DNA of 64,000 bases from the NCBI GenBank assembly GCA_903829015.1, contig CAIKOJ010000151.1, forward strand, positions 62,001 through 126,000, written 5' to 3'. Shown piece after piece: positions 29,865 through 39,548 of this stretch (position 1 is the stretch's first letter; every line of letters starts with the position of its first letter). The notes beneath the pieces were generated by a model. The model worked only from the letters and a program-made list of their open reading frames with translations. It made no database searches and was not told the DNA's origin. The translations under genes and the position numbers were made by a program. The stretch comes from an uncultured Bacteroidota bacterium (lineage in GTDB: Bacteria; Bacteroidota; Bacteroidia; Chitinophagales; Chitinophagaceae).

Positions 29865-31021
29865 TGAAAGCCAAAAACATTAAGCAACTGTTGTTTTACC
29901 TGGCATTCGTAGTAATTGCATTGCCGTTGTCGCAAGACATGCTGCAGTTTATTGGAAGTGGTGCACTGAAGGGGAGTTATAAATTGGCAGATGATACATC
30001 TTTTTCGGTACAGGGTTGGTTATCGGGTGCTTATCAGCAAAAGAAAGAGAAATATATTAATGACAATACCGGCTTCAGGCCGGACTTCATCAGGCTGATC
30101 AACCAGATAGACTATTCGTTGTTTGACAAATGCCATGCGGGTTGGGATATAAAAGGAAAGGACCGCTGCGTATTTCAGTTCCCGTATATAGACGCATATC
30201 ATGGCAAAGACTATGTAGGGTACGAACGGATATATAAACGCTGCACAAAGTTGAAGGCCATACAAGATACCATGGCCAGAATAGGTAAGCACCTGATTAT
30301 TGCTTTTTTGCCGAGCAAGGCATCATTTTATCCTGAGTTTTTCCCTGATAACAGACTGGAGCAAACATGGGGAATGACGAACTATAAGGCATACCTGCAA
30401 TTGTGTGACTCGCTTGGCTTGAACCTGATAGATATGGATGCGTGGTTCAGATCAATGAAGAGCACTAGTAAAGAACCGCTTTTTTCAAAGCAAGGCATAC
30501 ACTGGACGGTTTACGGTGCCATACTTGGTGGCGATAGCCTTACCAGGTACATGGAACTTCTCACAAATATTGAGGTAGAGCATCCAGACTGGTCGGAAAT
30601 AGAGCATACAGATGAGCCACGCATGGGTGATGATGATGTGGCGAGTGAAATGAACCTGATATTTCCGGTAGCAAAGGAGACACTTGCCTATCCGAAAATA
30701 AAAGAGATCCGGGATACTGCCGGCAGGAAACTCAATGCGATTTACATTGGAGACAGCTATATGACTAAGATGATACTAAATGGAGTGATCCAAAAAATGA
30801 ATAAACAATGTGAATATTGGTCTTATTTCGAAGAGATGCATGATCTATACCAATACCGGTATGCACCGATTGCCGAATATGACTGGAAAGGAGCAATGAA
30901 GACGGCAGATTGTATCGTGATAGCATATACATTGTTTAACCTGAGGGATTTTGGGAGCGGATTTATAGAGAGTGCCTATGACTATTACTATCCCAAGGAC
31001 ACCACACGGTCGCTTCGCTGA
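29864..31021 (+). CDS. AlgJ/AlgX-like SGNH-type polysaccharide O-acetylation protein
   Basis: TGATG overlap with the MBOAT gene; ...SKQGIHWTVYGAILGGDSL and AIYIGDSYMTKM. Confidence 0.75.
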   Translation: MKAKNIKQLLFYLAFVVIALPLSQDMLQFIGSGALKGSYKLADDTSFSVQGWLSGAYQQKKEKYINDNTGFRPDFIRLINQIDYSLFDKCHAGWDIKGKDRCVFQFPYIDAYHGKDYVGYERIYKRCTKLKAIQDTMARIGKHLIIAFLPSKASFYPEFFPDNRLEQTWGMTNYKAYLQLCDSLGLNLIDMDAWFRSMKSTSKEPLFSKQGIHWTVYGAILGGDSLTRYMELLTNIEVEHPDWSEIEHTDEPRMGDDDVASEMNLIFPVAKETLAYPKIKEIRDTAGRKLNAIYIGDSYMTKMILNGVIQKMNKQCEYWSYFEEMHDLYQYRYAPIAEYDWKGAMKTADCIVIAYTLFNLRDFGSGFIESAYDYYYPKDTTRSLR

Positions 31022-31065
31022 TCCTCAAGTCATTTACCCAAATTGTAAACGGCATAGCCGGGCAT

Positions 31066-31099
31066 AAAAAAAAAGAGACTGTAAACAGTCTCTTTTTTT
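31066..31099. terminator. bidirectional intrinsic terminator
   Basis: A-tract-GAGACTGT-AA-ACAGTCTC-T-tract between convergent genes. Confidence 0.9.
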
Positions 31100-31118
31100 A
31101 AGATCGCTTAAAGAAGTA

Positions 31119-31337
31119 TTATTTCTTTTTAGCGACTGCTCTTTTCTTAGGAGCAGCATTCTTTTTAGCTGCAACTTTCTTAGGAGCTGCCGCTTTTTTT
31201 GGTGCTGCTTTTTTCGGAGCAGCTGCTTTCTTTGGTGCAGCTTTTTTAGGAGCTGCTTTCTTTGCTGGGGCAGCTTTTTTAGGAGCTGCTTTCTTTGCTG
31301 CGGCTTTTTTCGGAGCCGCCTTCTTTGCTGTTGCCAT
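31119..31337 (-). CDS. histone H1-like Lys/Ala/Pro-rich basic protein
   Basis: 72 aa made almost entirely of KKAAPKKAA repeats. Confidence 0.8.
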   Translation of the reverse strand: MATAKKAAPKKAAAKKAAPKKAAPAKKAAPKKAAPKKAAAPKKAAPKKAAAPKKVAAKKNAAPKKRAVAKKK

Positions 31338-31399
31338 AACTGTGAATTTAAGGGTTAAACAAAAATCTTTATGCTATATGGCAAAATCGCCGTAGGGGG

Positions 31400-31672
31400 T
31401 TAGGCCTCGGCGATTGCAGTATTAAATTCTTTAACTGATACTAAAGTCTTGTTACGAGTTTTCCTGAATTCCACTAAACCATCAGCTATTGCATAGATGG
31501 TAAAATCCTTACCCAGTCCTACGTTAGTACCTGGATGGTAAACTGTTCCACGCTGACGTACAATGATATTTCCATTGATAGCTGGTTGTCCACCAAAAAT
31601 CTTCACTCCTAATCTCTTACTATGTGAGTCGCGGCCGTTCCTTACACTGCCTTCCCCTTTTTTATGTGCCAT
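31400..31672 (-). CDS. rpmA: 50S ribosomal protein L27
   Basis: [61 protein letters not shown]. Confidence 0.98.
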   Translation of the reverse strand: MAHKKGEGSVRNGRDSHSKRLGVKIFGGQPAINGNIIVRQRGTVYHPGTNVGLGKDFTIYAIADGLVEFRKTRNKTLVSVKEFNTAIAEA

Positions 31673-31724
31673 TATTTCTTGTTAAATTATTATTACGAAT
31701 TAAAGTTAAGCAATTCAATTTGAA

Positions 31725-32024
31725 TTATGCAATAGCATTGATCTTTATTTTTGTCAGACACTGACGATGACCATTTTTCTTCTGGTATCCTTTGCGCCTG
31801 TTCTTTTTAAAGATAATTACTTTGTCACCTTTTAAATGATCTATAATTGAAGCCTGAACTTTTTTACTGTTATTGCCAACGGTGATATTTCCATCATTGC
31901 TTACCATGAGGATATCTGAAAATTCAACCTTATCACCAGCACTACCTTCGAGGCGGTGCACAAACAATTCATCATTCTGTTTTACTTTGAATTGCTGCCC
32001 TGCTATTGTTACTATTGCAAACAT
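31725..32024 (-). CDS. rplU: 50S ribosomal protein L21
   Basis: MFAIVTIAGQQFKVKQNDELFVHRLEG...VIIFKKNRRKGYQKKNGHRQCLTKIKI. Confidence 0.97.
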   Translation of the reverse strand: MFAIVTIAGQQFKVKQNDELFVHRLEGSAGDKVEFSDILMVSNDGNITVGNNSKKVQASIIDHLKGDKVIIFKKNRRKGYQKKNGHRQCLTKIKINAIA

Positions 32025-32045
32025 GATTTTTCTAAAATATTTCCG

Positions 32046-32077
32046 CAAAGATAATGCACTTTTTTATTTCAAACAAA
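32046..32077 (-). promoter_or_regulatory. Bacteroidota-type promoter for rplU-rpmA
   Basis: Reverse strand TTTG-N20-TATCTTTG. Confidence 0.65.
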
Positions 32078-32200
32078 AAAATTTGTTATTTTTTTTTATT
32101 TTGACAGAAATATTGCATATAACCATATCAGAGAATGTGCAGTTATTTAATAGTACAACCCTTTTATTTAGTGCTAACTTTGGAGCCGAATAATATTTAG

Positions 32201-33700
32201 ATGAAAATAAAATCTTTCCTTGCGAAACCTTACGCTTCCATTATTCACTCGAAGCTACGAAAAGGGATGATGCTTGCTGTTGAAAATCAGCAGGCCATTT
32301 TTCATCACCTCATTAAACGGGCCGGCAGTACTGCATTTGGAAAGGAGCATAATTTTAAAAGCATAAAAACTTACGATGACTTTAAAAAAGCTGTTCCGAT
32401 CCGCGACTACGAAGCATTTGCACCTTATATAGATAAAATAAAAAACGGCACGCAGGATGTACTGTGGAACGGTCGCCCAATCTATTTTGCAAAAACATCG
32501 GGCACAACCAGTGGTGCCAAGTACATCCCAATCAGCAAAGATTCTATATCCAATCATATTAATGGGGCACGCGATGCGCTGCTATGTTATATGGCCGAAT
32601 CTGGCACAACAGATTTTGCCAATGGTAAAATGATGTTTTTATCAGGCTCACCGGAGCTTGAAAGAATCGGCTCTATACCCACCGGCAGATTGAGTGGCAT
32701 TGTTAATCATTTTATTCCCCGCTATCTGCGCGGCAATCAGTTGCCATCGTACGAAACGAATTGCATTGAAGACTGGGAGGTGAAGCTGGATAAGATAGTG
32801 AACGAGACAATGCATGAGGACATGACGCTGATCAGTGGTATACCACCGTGGATGCAGATGTACTTTGATTGGCTTAGCGAACGAAATGACGGAAAAAAGA
32901 TAAAAGACATCTTCCCAAATTTGCAGGCAATAGTGCATGGCGGCGTAAATTTTGAACCCTACAAAGCAAGATTGCTTGACAGTTTGGGCAAGCATGTGGA
33001 TATGATAGAAACATTCCCGGCATCTGAGGGGTTCTTCGCGTTTCAGGATGTGCCGGGCCAGGAAGGACTTTTACTTAATACTGATTCCGGTATTTTCTTT
33101 GAGTTCGTACCTGCTGATGAAATATCTAACCCATCACCCACGCGGCTTTCATTGGGCGAAGTAGAGATTGGTGTAAACTATGCACTGATCGTATCTACCA
33201 ATGCTGGGCTTTGGGCATATAATATTGGTGACACTGTGAGGTTCGTTAGTAAGAACCCTTACCGGTTAGTTGTTACCGGAAGGGTAAAGCATTTTATATC
33301 TGCTTTCGGTGAACATGTGATAGGTGAAGAAGTAGAGCATGCACTTAATTGTGCCTCTGCTGATGCCGGGCTGCAAACGATAGAATTTACTGTAGCACCA
33401 GCCATCCAAGTTTCGGAAGGACTACCCTACCATGAATGGTTCATAGAGTTTGAAACACCTCCACAAGACCTGAAAAATTTTGCGGCTCTGGTTAACAAAT
33501 ATCTGCAGGACAAAAACATCTACTACAACGACCTCATTACCGGCAACATACTCGAAACTCTGAAAATAAGAGTGATGAAAAAGAACTCTTTTATCGAGTA
33601 CATGAAATCAATTGGCAAACTGGGTGGACAGAACAAAGTGCCCAGACTGAGTAATGATCGTAAAATTGCCGATGCCTTACAGCCCTGGATAGATTACTAG
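32201..33700 (+). CDS. GH3 (auxin-responsive promoter) family protein
   Basis: YFAKTSGTTSGAKYIPIS, ASEGFFAFQ, YALIVSTNAGLWAYNIGDTVRFVSKNPYRLVVTGRVKHFISAFGEHVIGEEVE. Confidence 0.92.
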   Translation: MKIKSFLAKPYASIIHSKLRKGMMLAVENQQAIFHHLIKRAGSTAFGKEHNFKSIKTYDDFKKAVPIRDYEAFAPYIDKIKNGTQDVLWNGRPIYFAKTSGTTSGAKYIPISKDSISNHINGARDALLCYMAESGTTDFANGKMMFLSGSPELERIGSIPTGRLSGIVNHFIPRYLRGNQLPSYETNCIEDWEVKLDKIVNETMHEDMTLISGIPPWMQMYFDWLSERNDGKKIKDIFPNLQAIVHGGVNFEPYKARLLDSLGKHVDMIETFPASEGFFAFQDVPGQEGLLLNTDSGIFFEFVPADEISNPSPTRLSLGEVEIGVNYALIVSTNAGLWAYNIGDTVRFVSKNPYRLVVTGRVKHFISAFGEHVIGEEVEHALNCASADAGLQTIEFTVAPAIQVSEGLPYHEWFIEFETPPQDLKNFAALVNKYLQDKNIYYNDLITGNILETLKIRVMKKNSFIEYMKSIGKLGGQNKVPRLSNDRKIADALQPWIDY

Positions 33701-33707
33701 TCGCAAC

Positions 33708-34346
33708 CTAGAATCCAAATTCCGTTACCGAAACATCATCTAGTATATGGTTGATGAATTCGTGATGGTTCTTCTCGTTGCCTTTTACTACCCAGGTACC
33801 GGTAATTGTATTGCCATTTTTCAATTGGGCGCGGCTTTTCACATTCAGGCTGTATTGTTTCATCAACAACTCATATTTATTGTGCTCTTTATTGTTATAG
33901 CCATACATGATCTTGTAGGTACGCAGCTGATTGTACCGTTCCAGAAAACGGTCGAAGAATGAAAAAAGGAACAAAACTGAAACGACCAGTACACCCCCCA
34001 ATATGGACGCAAAGTAATAGCCGCAGCCTATGCCCATACCCAGTGCCGCTGACAACCATATAGATGCTGCAGTGGTAATACCATTGACCCTGTTGTTGTC
34101 ACTTCTGAAAATAACACCGGCACCCAAAAAACCAATACCTACCACCACATTTGATGCTATCCTGTCGGGGTTGTTAAGTCCGCCTATAAATTTTGAAAAC
34201 ACCGTGAATAATGTGGCACCCAGGCAGATAAGTATAATGGTTCTGAATCCGGCAGATTTGCTTCTGAGTTCACGCTCAATGCCCACCGCACCACCAATGA
34301 CGATTGACAACAACAGTTTCAAAATCAATTCGTGATCCAGTTCCAT
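33708..34346 (-). CDS. MgtC/SapB family membrane protein
   Basis: GGAVGIERELRSKSAGFRTIILICLGATLFT...VVGIGFLGAGVIFR. Confidence 0.92.
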   Translation of the reverse strand: MELDHELILKLLLSIVIGGAVGIERELRSKSAGFRTIILICLGATLFTVFSKFIGGLNNPDRIASNVVVGIGFLGAGVIFRSDNNRVNGITTAASIWLSAALGMGIGCGYYFASILGGVLVVSVLFLFSFFDRFLERYNQLRTYKIMYGYNNKEHNKYELLMKQYSLNVKSRAQLKNGNTITGTWVVKGNEKNHHEFINHILDDVSVTEFGF

Positions 34347-34394
34347 TCGATTTCAATTGATAATAGTAAATGTACGAAAAGCGACGCATGCAAG

Positions 34395-36251
34395 TTAATA
34401 GTTGTTCAGCTGCACCAGATCAGGAGCGGCGATAAAGTTGCTTGAGTAACGATATTTTATGTTTGCATTGACAATGACTTTAAATCCGCGCATATCCTCG
34501 GGGGCCACCGGAAAGAAATAAGCTCTCAGCTCGATTGTCTCAAATATCAAGTGCTCGTTCCTTGCCCTTACACCGCCGCCTACACTCGTGTAAAATGAAG
34601 ATTTTGAGAATGAGCCATGCTCAGGTGTGAGTAAAGACATATCTATGTAAGGAAATGGCGCAAACTGAAATCCAAGTATTTTGAACCGAAGAAAAAATTC
34701 CGTTTCAAGTTGCAGACTTATGCGTTGCCCCCCATATGCCGAATCAGATAAAAATCCTCTAAGGCCGTAAAAATTATTAATAGCGAGCGGTGCCGTTGTT
34801 ACCCTGTTATGTAGCTGCGTGTAACTGGCATTCACGTATTGCCTGATCTTGGTACTGTTCCAGAAGTGTATACGACTGAACAGAATGGCACCGAGCAGAA
34901 AACCGCCGTCCTGAATTTTGTTGTCATAAAGGAATCCGCCGGTGCGTAGATAGGCTTCGATAAAATCTCCTTTTGGGGTGGCTATATATTTTGTAGCGTT
35001 TAGACCAGCGTATACCCGCTCCAGATTGAGTTGTTTGTGCCAACCTGCCGTTACAGATACTTTATAACCATAAGGAAGATCTTCTGTGGTACCGAAACCA
35101 TATACGTACTGTGTTTTATAATAGTCTTGTCGGAACAAGGTGACCTGGGCCAGCAATGCCTGCGAGCTGTTATATATCGGATTGAATCTGTTGTTCACCT
35201 GAAAGGGTATCTTGGTAAAAAACCGATCATAATACCTTAGTGCCACAAACTTCCTGTCGCGTTTAGTATTAATTTCTGCTGTTATTTTTCTAATGCCCAG
35301 ATTATAGCCAGCCCACAGATCGAACATGTTGTATTTGTACTCGAATATGTTTGAGTCGGGCGTATTGTACGCGTTATGTGATTCATTGTGACTGATGGTG
35401 AGCCCCCCTGCAAATCTGGAATATGGCGAGGTAAGGCGTCTGTTCAACGAGACATACTCGGTTTCTTGTTCTTCCCGAGTATACTCGCTTTTGTTCATTA
35501 CGCTGTAGCCTGCTGTGCCATCTATAAATGAGTGCGCAATGTTTGTTTTACGGTACAAAGCACCGTACCCAAAATTGGGGCTGCGGTTATAGTCGTATAG
35601 CCCAGAAATTTCAACCCGCTGCCCCATACCTACAAAATTGGCATCATACAGATTGAGGTTAATGTGGTTGAGGCCGTCTGAAGCACCACCGCCGCCAATA
35701 CTAAACAGGTCTTTGGTATAAACGGTCACATCCACAGAATCGGGAAATCCCGGTACCTCATCTACAAGTATCCTCGCATCCTGAATAAACTCCAACGAAC
35801 GAATATGCCGTTCATTATCGGCTACCTTATAAGCGTTAAGAGGTGAATTTTCTTCAATGAACAGGTTATTTCTGACCACGAACTTGCGTGTAGTGTGATG
35901 TAGATGGCCACCAAATCTGGCTGCCCAGCTGGTTTCACGCCGGCTTGTATCATAAAACGATCGGTTGAATCCGTAGGGCTCAATATTTATATGCCTGATG
36001 ATCTTGCCCTGATAAGGGAGATAGGGATCTTCACTTTTACCGTTTAGGTAACTTTCATCTGTACTGGCATCGGGAGTACGGGTTACAGAATTCACCGCCT
36101 GCTGAAAAATATTGTTTACAAACTTGTTTTGCGTGAAATGTAGTTTCTTGAGGTCGAGAGTATCTGGCAGCTTGACTTCCTGGGCATGAAGCACCCCGGC
36201 GGCAAAACCGAATAAAAAAACGAATAATATGACTCTAGCGGGTTGCTGCAA
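34395..36251 (-). CDS. BamA/TamA-like outer-membrane protein
   Basis: Signal peptide, POTRA-like segment (IIRHINIEPYGFNRS...), beta-barrel alternation through the C-terminus. Confidence 0.65.
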   Translation of the reverse strand: MQQPARVILFVFLFGFAAGVLHAQEVKLPDTLDLKKLHFTQNKFVNNIFQQAVNSVTRTPDASTDESYLNGKSEDPYLPYQGKIIRHINIEPYGFNRSFYDTSRRETSWAARFGGHLHHTTRKFVVRNNLFIEENSPLNAYKVADNERHIRSLEFIQDARILVDEVPGFPDSVDVTVYTKDLFSIGGGGASDGLNHINLNLYDANFVGMGQRVEISGLYDYNRSPNFGYGALYRKTNIAHSFIDGTAGYSVMNKSEYTREEQETEYVSLNRRLTSPYSRFAGGLTISHNESHNAYNTPDSNIFEYKYNMFDLWAGYNLGIRKITAEINTKRDRKFVALRYYDRFFTKIPFQVNNRFNPIYNSSQALLAQVTLFRQDYYKTQYVYGFGTTEDLPYGYKVSVTAGWHKQLNLERVYAGLNATKYIATPKGDFIEAYLRTGGFLYDNKIQDGGFLLGAILFSRIHFWNSTKIRQYVNASYTQLHNRVTTAPLAINNFYGLRGFLSDSAYGGQRISLQLETEFFLRFKILGFQFAPFPYIDMSLLTPEHGSFSKSSFYTSVGGGVRARNEHLIFETIELRAYFFPVAPEDMRGFKVIVNANIKYRYSSNFIAAPDLVQLNNY

Positions 36252-36431
36252 AAAGTATTCTTTGAAACAATGATAACGAAATCAACGTAAGCTTACAATA
36301 TTACAAGTAAACAACAGCAAAAACCATGCGCAACTACACAATGTAGCTGAAGACATGGATTTTAACTTTCCAGAAAATAAATACAAATCCTAAATCCAGG
36401 GTTCGGTGGGCGATGCACTTCACGGGAGTTT

Positions 36432-36476
36432 GATGGGCAATGCCCACCTCTATGAGACTTTGCCCTTTCAGGGCGG
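36432..36476. repeat. hairpin repeat, same family as 10003-10046
   Basis: GATGGGC-AAT-GCCCA ... TTTGCCCTTTCAGGGCGG. Confidence 0.7.
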
Positions 36477-36578
36477 TCCATGATGATGTTTGTATTTTTA
36501 TGCATTTGATGGGACATATAATAGTTATTTTGGAAAAGTTTCCGATTCGTTAATTTCTCGTTATTTTGGGGAGGATTT

Positions 36579-38072
36579 ATGAGGCGTTTTAGTTTACTTT
36601 TTTTATTAGGTTTTTTAATTGCAGGCTCAACTTTTGGTCAGACACCCAAGCGTGAGTTTCGTGGAGCGTGGATTGCATCGGTGGCTAATATTGACTGGCC
36701 CTCGAAACCCGGCCTGCCTGCAATAGAGCAGCAACAGCAGTTCGTGCAACTTTTAGACAAACTGAAAGCGCTTGGCTGCAATGCGGTGATTGTGCAAATA
36801 CGCCCGGTATGCGATGCATTTTATAATTCTAAAATAGAACCATGGAGCCGCTATCTTACTGGCAGACAGGGTGAGCCACCGTTCCCATATTACGACCCGC
36901 TTATTTTTATGGTGGACGAGGCTCATAAGCGCAACATGGAGTTTCATGCGTGGTTTAATCCATACCGTGCACTTATGGACAGCAAGGTTAACAACAATCC
37001 GCCGTCTCATATTACCCGCAGGCACCCAGAGTGGACCATCAGCTACGGCGGCAAAACCTACCTTGACCCGGGCATACCCGAAGTGCGTGAATATGTAATA
37101 GGTGTGATCAGCGACGTAGTGAAACGCTATGACATTGATGCAGTGCATCTGGACGATTACTTCTATCCGTACCGCGTGCCGGGCAAGCCATTTGGCGATG
37201 CAAAAACATACTCCCGTTTTGGCAACGGCAAATCGCTGGATGACTGGCGGAGGGAGAATGTAAGCCTCTTCATATCATTGCTCAATACCAGCATCAAGCA
37301 GATAAAGCCAACGATGAAACTCGGCATTAGCCCGTTTGGTGTGTGGCGCAACAAAAGCAAAGACCCTGAAGGCTCTGATACCCATGGCGGCCAGACCAAC
37401 TACGACGACCTGTATGCCGATGTGCTGCTGTGGATGCAGAAAGGCTGGATAGACTATCTGATGCCACAACTTTATTGGGAGCACAACCACCACGCAGCAT
37501 CCTTTAACACACTTATGCCCTGGTGGTACGGCCACTGCTACAAGCGGCATATGTACTACGGCTTGGGCCTGTACCGTATGACGGATGCACGCAAAGGCCC
37601 CTGGACCAGCGCACACGAACTACTTTGGCAGCTGCGCGATATAAGGGAGCAATGCCCCAATACCGGCTACTGCTTTTACAGTGCAACCTGTTTTGACAAA
37701 ATACGCGGCCCGATAAAAGACAGCATACAAAACAGCTATGCAAAATACCCCGCACTGGTGCCGCCTATGGTATGGCTGGACAGTGTAGCTCCTGTGGCAC
37801 CTGTTCTAAGCATTACCACAAATAGTGAGGGTGCTGAACTGAGCTGGAAAGAACAAAACCCTACTAAGGAAACACTACGTTATGTTGTATACCGATTTAC
37901 CAACAATGAGCGCGTGAACCTGGACCGCAATGACCGGATCATATCTATACAACATACCACCGAATTCAAAGACACTGATATGCGGCACCGCGGCCACTGC
38001 ACTTATGTAGTTACCGCTCTGGACAGAATGTGGAATGAGAGCAAGGCGAGTAATATGGTGTCGGGGAATTAG
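36579..38072 (+). CDS. family 10-like glycosyl hydrolase (GHL10/DUF187)
   Basis: KREFRGAWIASVANIDWPSKPGL; IVQIRPVCDAFYNSKIEPWSRYLTG; HAWFNPYRA; VHLDDYFYPY. Confidence 0.93.
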   Translation: MRRFSLLFLLGFLIAGSTFGQTPKREFRGAWIASVANIDWPSKPGLPAIEQQQQFVQLLDKLKALGCNAVIVQIRPVCDAFYNSKIEPWSRYLTGRQGEPPFPYYDPLIFMVDEAHKRNMEFHAWFNPYRALMDSKVNNNPPSHITRRHPEWTISYGGKTYLDPGIPEVREYVIGVISDVVKRYDIDAVHLDDYFYPYRVPGKPFGDAKTYSRFGNGKSLDDWRRENVSLFISLLNTSIKQIKPTMKLGISPFGVWRNKSKDPEGSDTHGGQTNYDDLYADVLLWMQKGWIDYLMPQLYWEHNHHAASFNTLMPWWYGHCYKRHMYYGLGLYRMTDARKGPWTSAHELLWQLRDIREQCPNTGYCFYSATCFDKIRGPIKDSIQNSYAKYPALVPPMVWLDSVAPVAPVLSITTNSEGAELSWKEQNPTKETLRYVVYRFTNNERVNLDRNDRIISIQHTTEFKDTDMRHRGHCTYVVTALDRMWNESKASNMVSGN

Positions 38073-38195
38073 TAGTTAGTAATTAGTAGATAGTACTTAG
38101 TAGATAGGCGGGAGGCTATTGCAGAAAGTAGCAAGTGGTACGTACTTTGTTTAAAGTTTGGTTGATGAAGTTTTGAGCGTTGCCGGGAGACCTCT

Positions 38196-38345
38196 CCCGA
38201 GCAGCGCTCTTTCACTTGCGTTCACTCCAAAGGAGAGGTGAAGCAAAGCAGCCCTGCGAGCGTGAGGAAAAGGGTGATGTCTTTCCTGAGTTACGCTCGT
38301 TGACTTGCGTTCACTCCAAAGAGAGGAGAAGCACAACAGAACTGA
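38196..38345. repeat. diverged direct duplication with 89-bp offset
   Basis: CACTTGCGTTCACTCCAAAGGAGAGGTGAAGCA (38213) versus GACTTGCGTTCACTCCAAAGAGAGGAGAAGCA (38302). Confidence 0.55.
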
Positions 38346-38469
38346 GTTAGGCAGCAAGCGCGAAGCAATAATCAGCTTGGGGACACAGTGATGTTGCGAC
38401 AAAACTCCTGAAATCTGTCTGCATTTTTAAATACCCCATCGTTACCTTTATCTTCAAAAAAAAAATTGC

Positions 38470-39264
38470 ATGAAAAATTTTGTCGCCATATGCGTGCTCT
38501 TTTTAGTGAGTGCAGCTGCCTTTTGCCAGGGTACAGATACTTTTGAAGTTCGTTTTGCCAAGCGGGTAATCAGCTTAAGCAAAGCTCATGAAGCCTATCT
38601 GGATAAGCTGATCAAGACCGGCAAAATAAAACCCGGACAGCAGTTGATGTTGCTGGGCTATGCCGACTACCGCGGTACACCTGAACACAACGATACAGTA
38701 TCTGCCGAGCGCGCCGGCAGTGTGCAGGCCTACTTGTTGTCTAAAGGGTTTAGCAAAAGTGATATAACCATGTGCGCGGGAAAGGGTCAGATACAACGCC
38801 CCGGTATGACTGGCGTGAATGGATATGCTCCAGATAGGAAAGTGCAGATAATAACGCAGGGGACTACCAAGATGGATATCAAAGAACTAAAGGTGAATGA
38901 GACAGTGAACCTGAAAAATATTTTCTTTGAAGGTGGCCTTCCCGACATTACTATGGCATCGATGCCGGAGCTGGAAAACCTGCTGAATTTTTTGAACGAG
39001 AACAAAAAAGTGACCTTGCAGATTGAAGGGCATGTATGCTGCAAGGGAATCACCACTGTAAATGAAGGCCCGTATAACAACGACCAGAAGTTATCTGAAC
39101 TGCGGGCAAAAGCCATACAAGACTATCTGGCCGCTAAAGGCATAAGCAAACAAAGAATGAAATATGTGGGTTACGGCACAACAAAACCTTTGATCTACCC
39201 AGCCACCACAGAAGCACAGCAGGCTCAAAACCGCAGGGTGGAGATCAGGATTCTGAGCAAGTAG
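38470..39264 (+). CDS. OmpA family protein with two OmpA-like domains
   Basis: GYADYRGTPEHNDTVSAERAGSVQAYLLSKG; second domain ends YLAAKGISKQRMKYVGYGTTKPL...AQNRRVEIRI. Confidence 0.88.
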   Translation: MKNFVAICVLFLVSAAAFCQGTDTFEVRFAKRVISLSKAHEAYLDKLIKTGKIKPGQQLMLLGYADYRGTPEHNDTVSAERAGSVQAYLLSKGFSKSDITMCAGKGQIQRPGMTGVNGYAPDRKVQIITQGTTKMDIKELKVNETVNLKNIFFEGGLPDITMASMPELENLLNFLNENKKVTLQIEGHVCCKGITTVNEGPYNNDQKLSELRAKAIQDYLAAKGISKQRMKYVGYGTTKPLIYPATTEAQQAQNRRVEIRILSK

Positions 39265-39548
39265 TCATTTGCTTTTTAATACCCCCGTTTGTACTCAATA
39301 TTACCGCTTTAGTTATATACCCGTTGCTTCTTTGCTGGCTCGAAAGGGTACTTCTCTAATGAATCAGCAGCAAAAATGAAACGGTTCTGACATTTCAGGG
39401 ATTTGGAGAAACATGTGAAATATGTAACTCAAACACTCTATTGTGTAACGGGCAACCGTGCTTATACAAGCACCTTTACATCTGCTTTAGCCGAGTACCG
39501 ATCATCGGTTCTATCTGCTTAACGCTCAGTATTTTAATTCTGATAACG

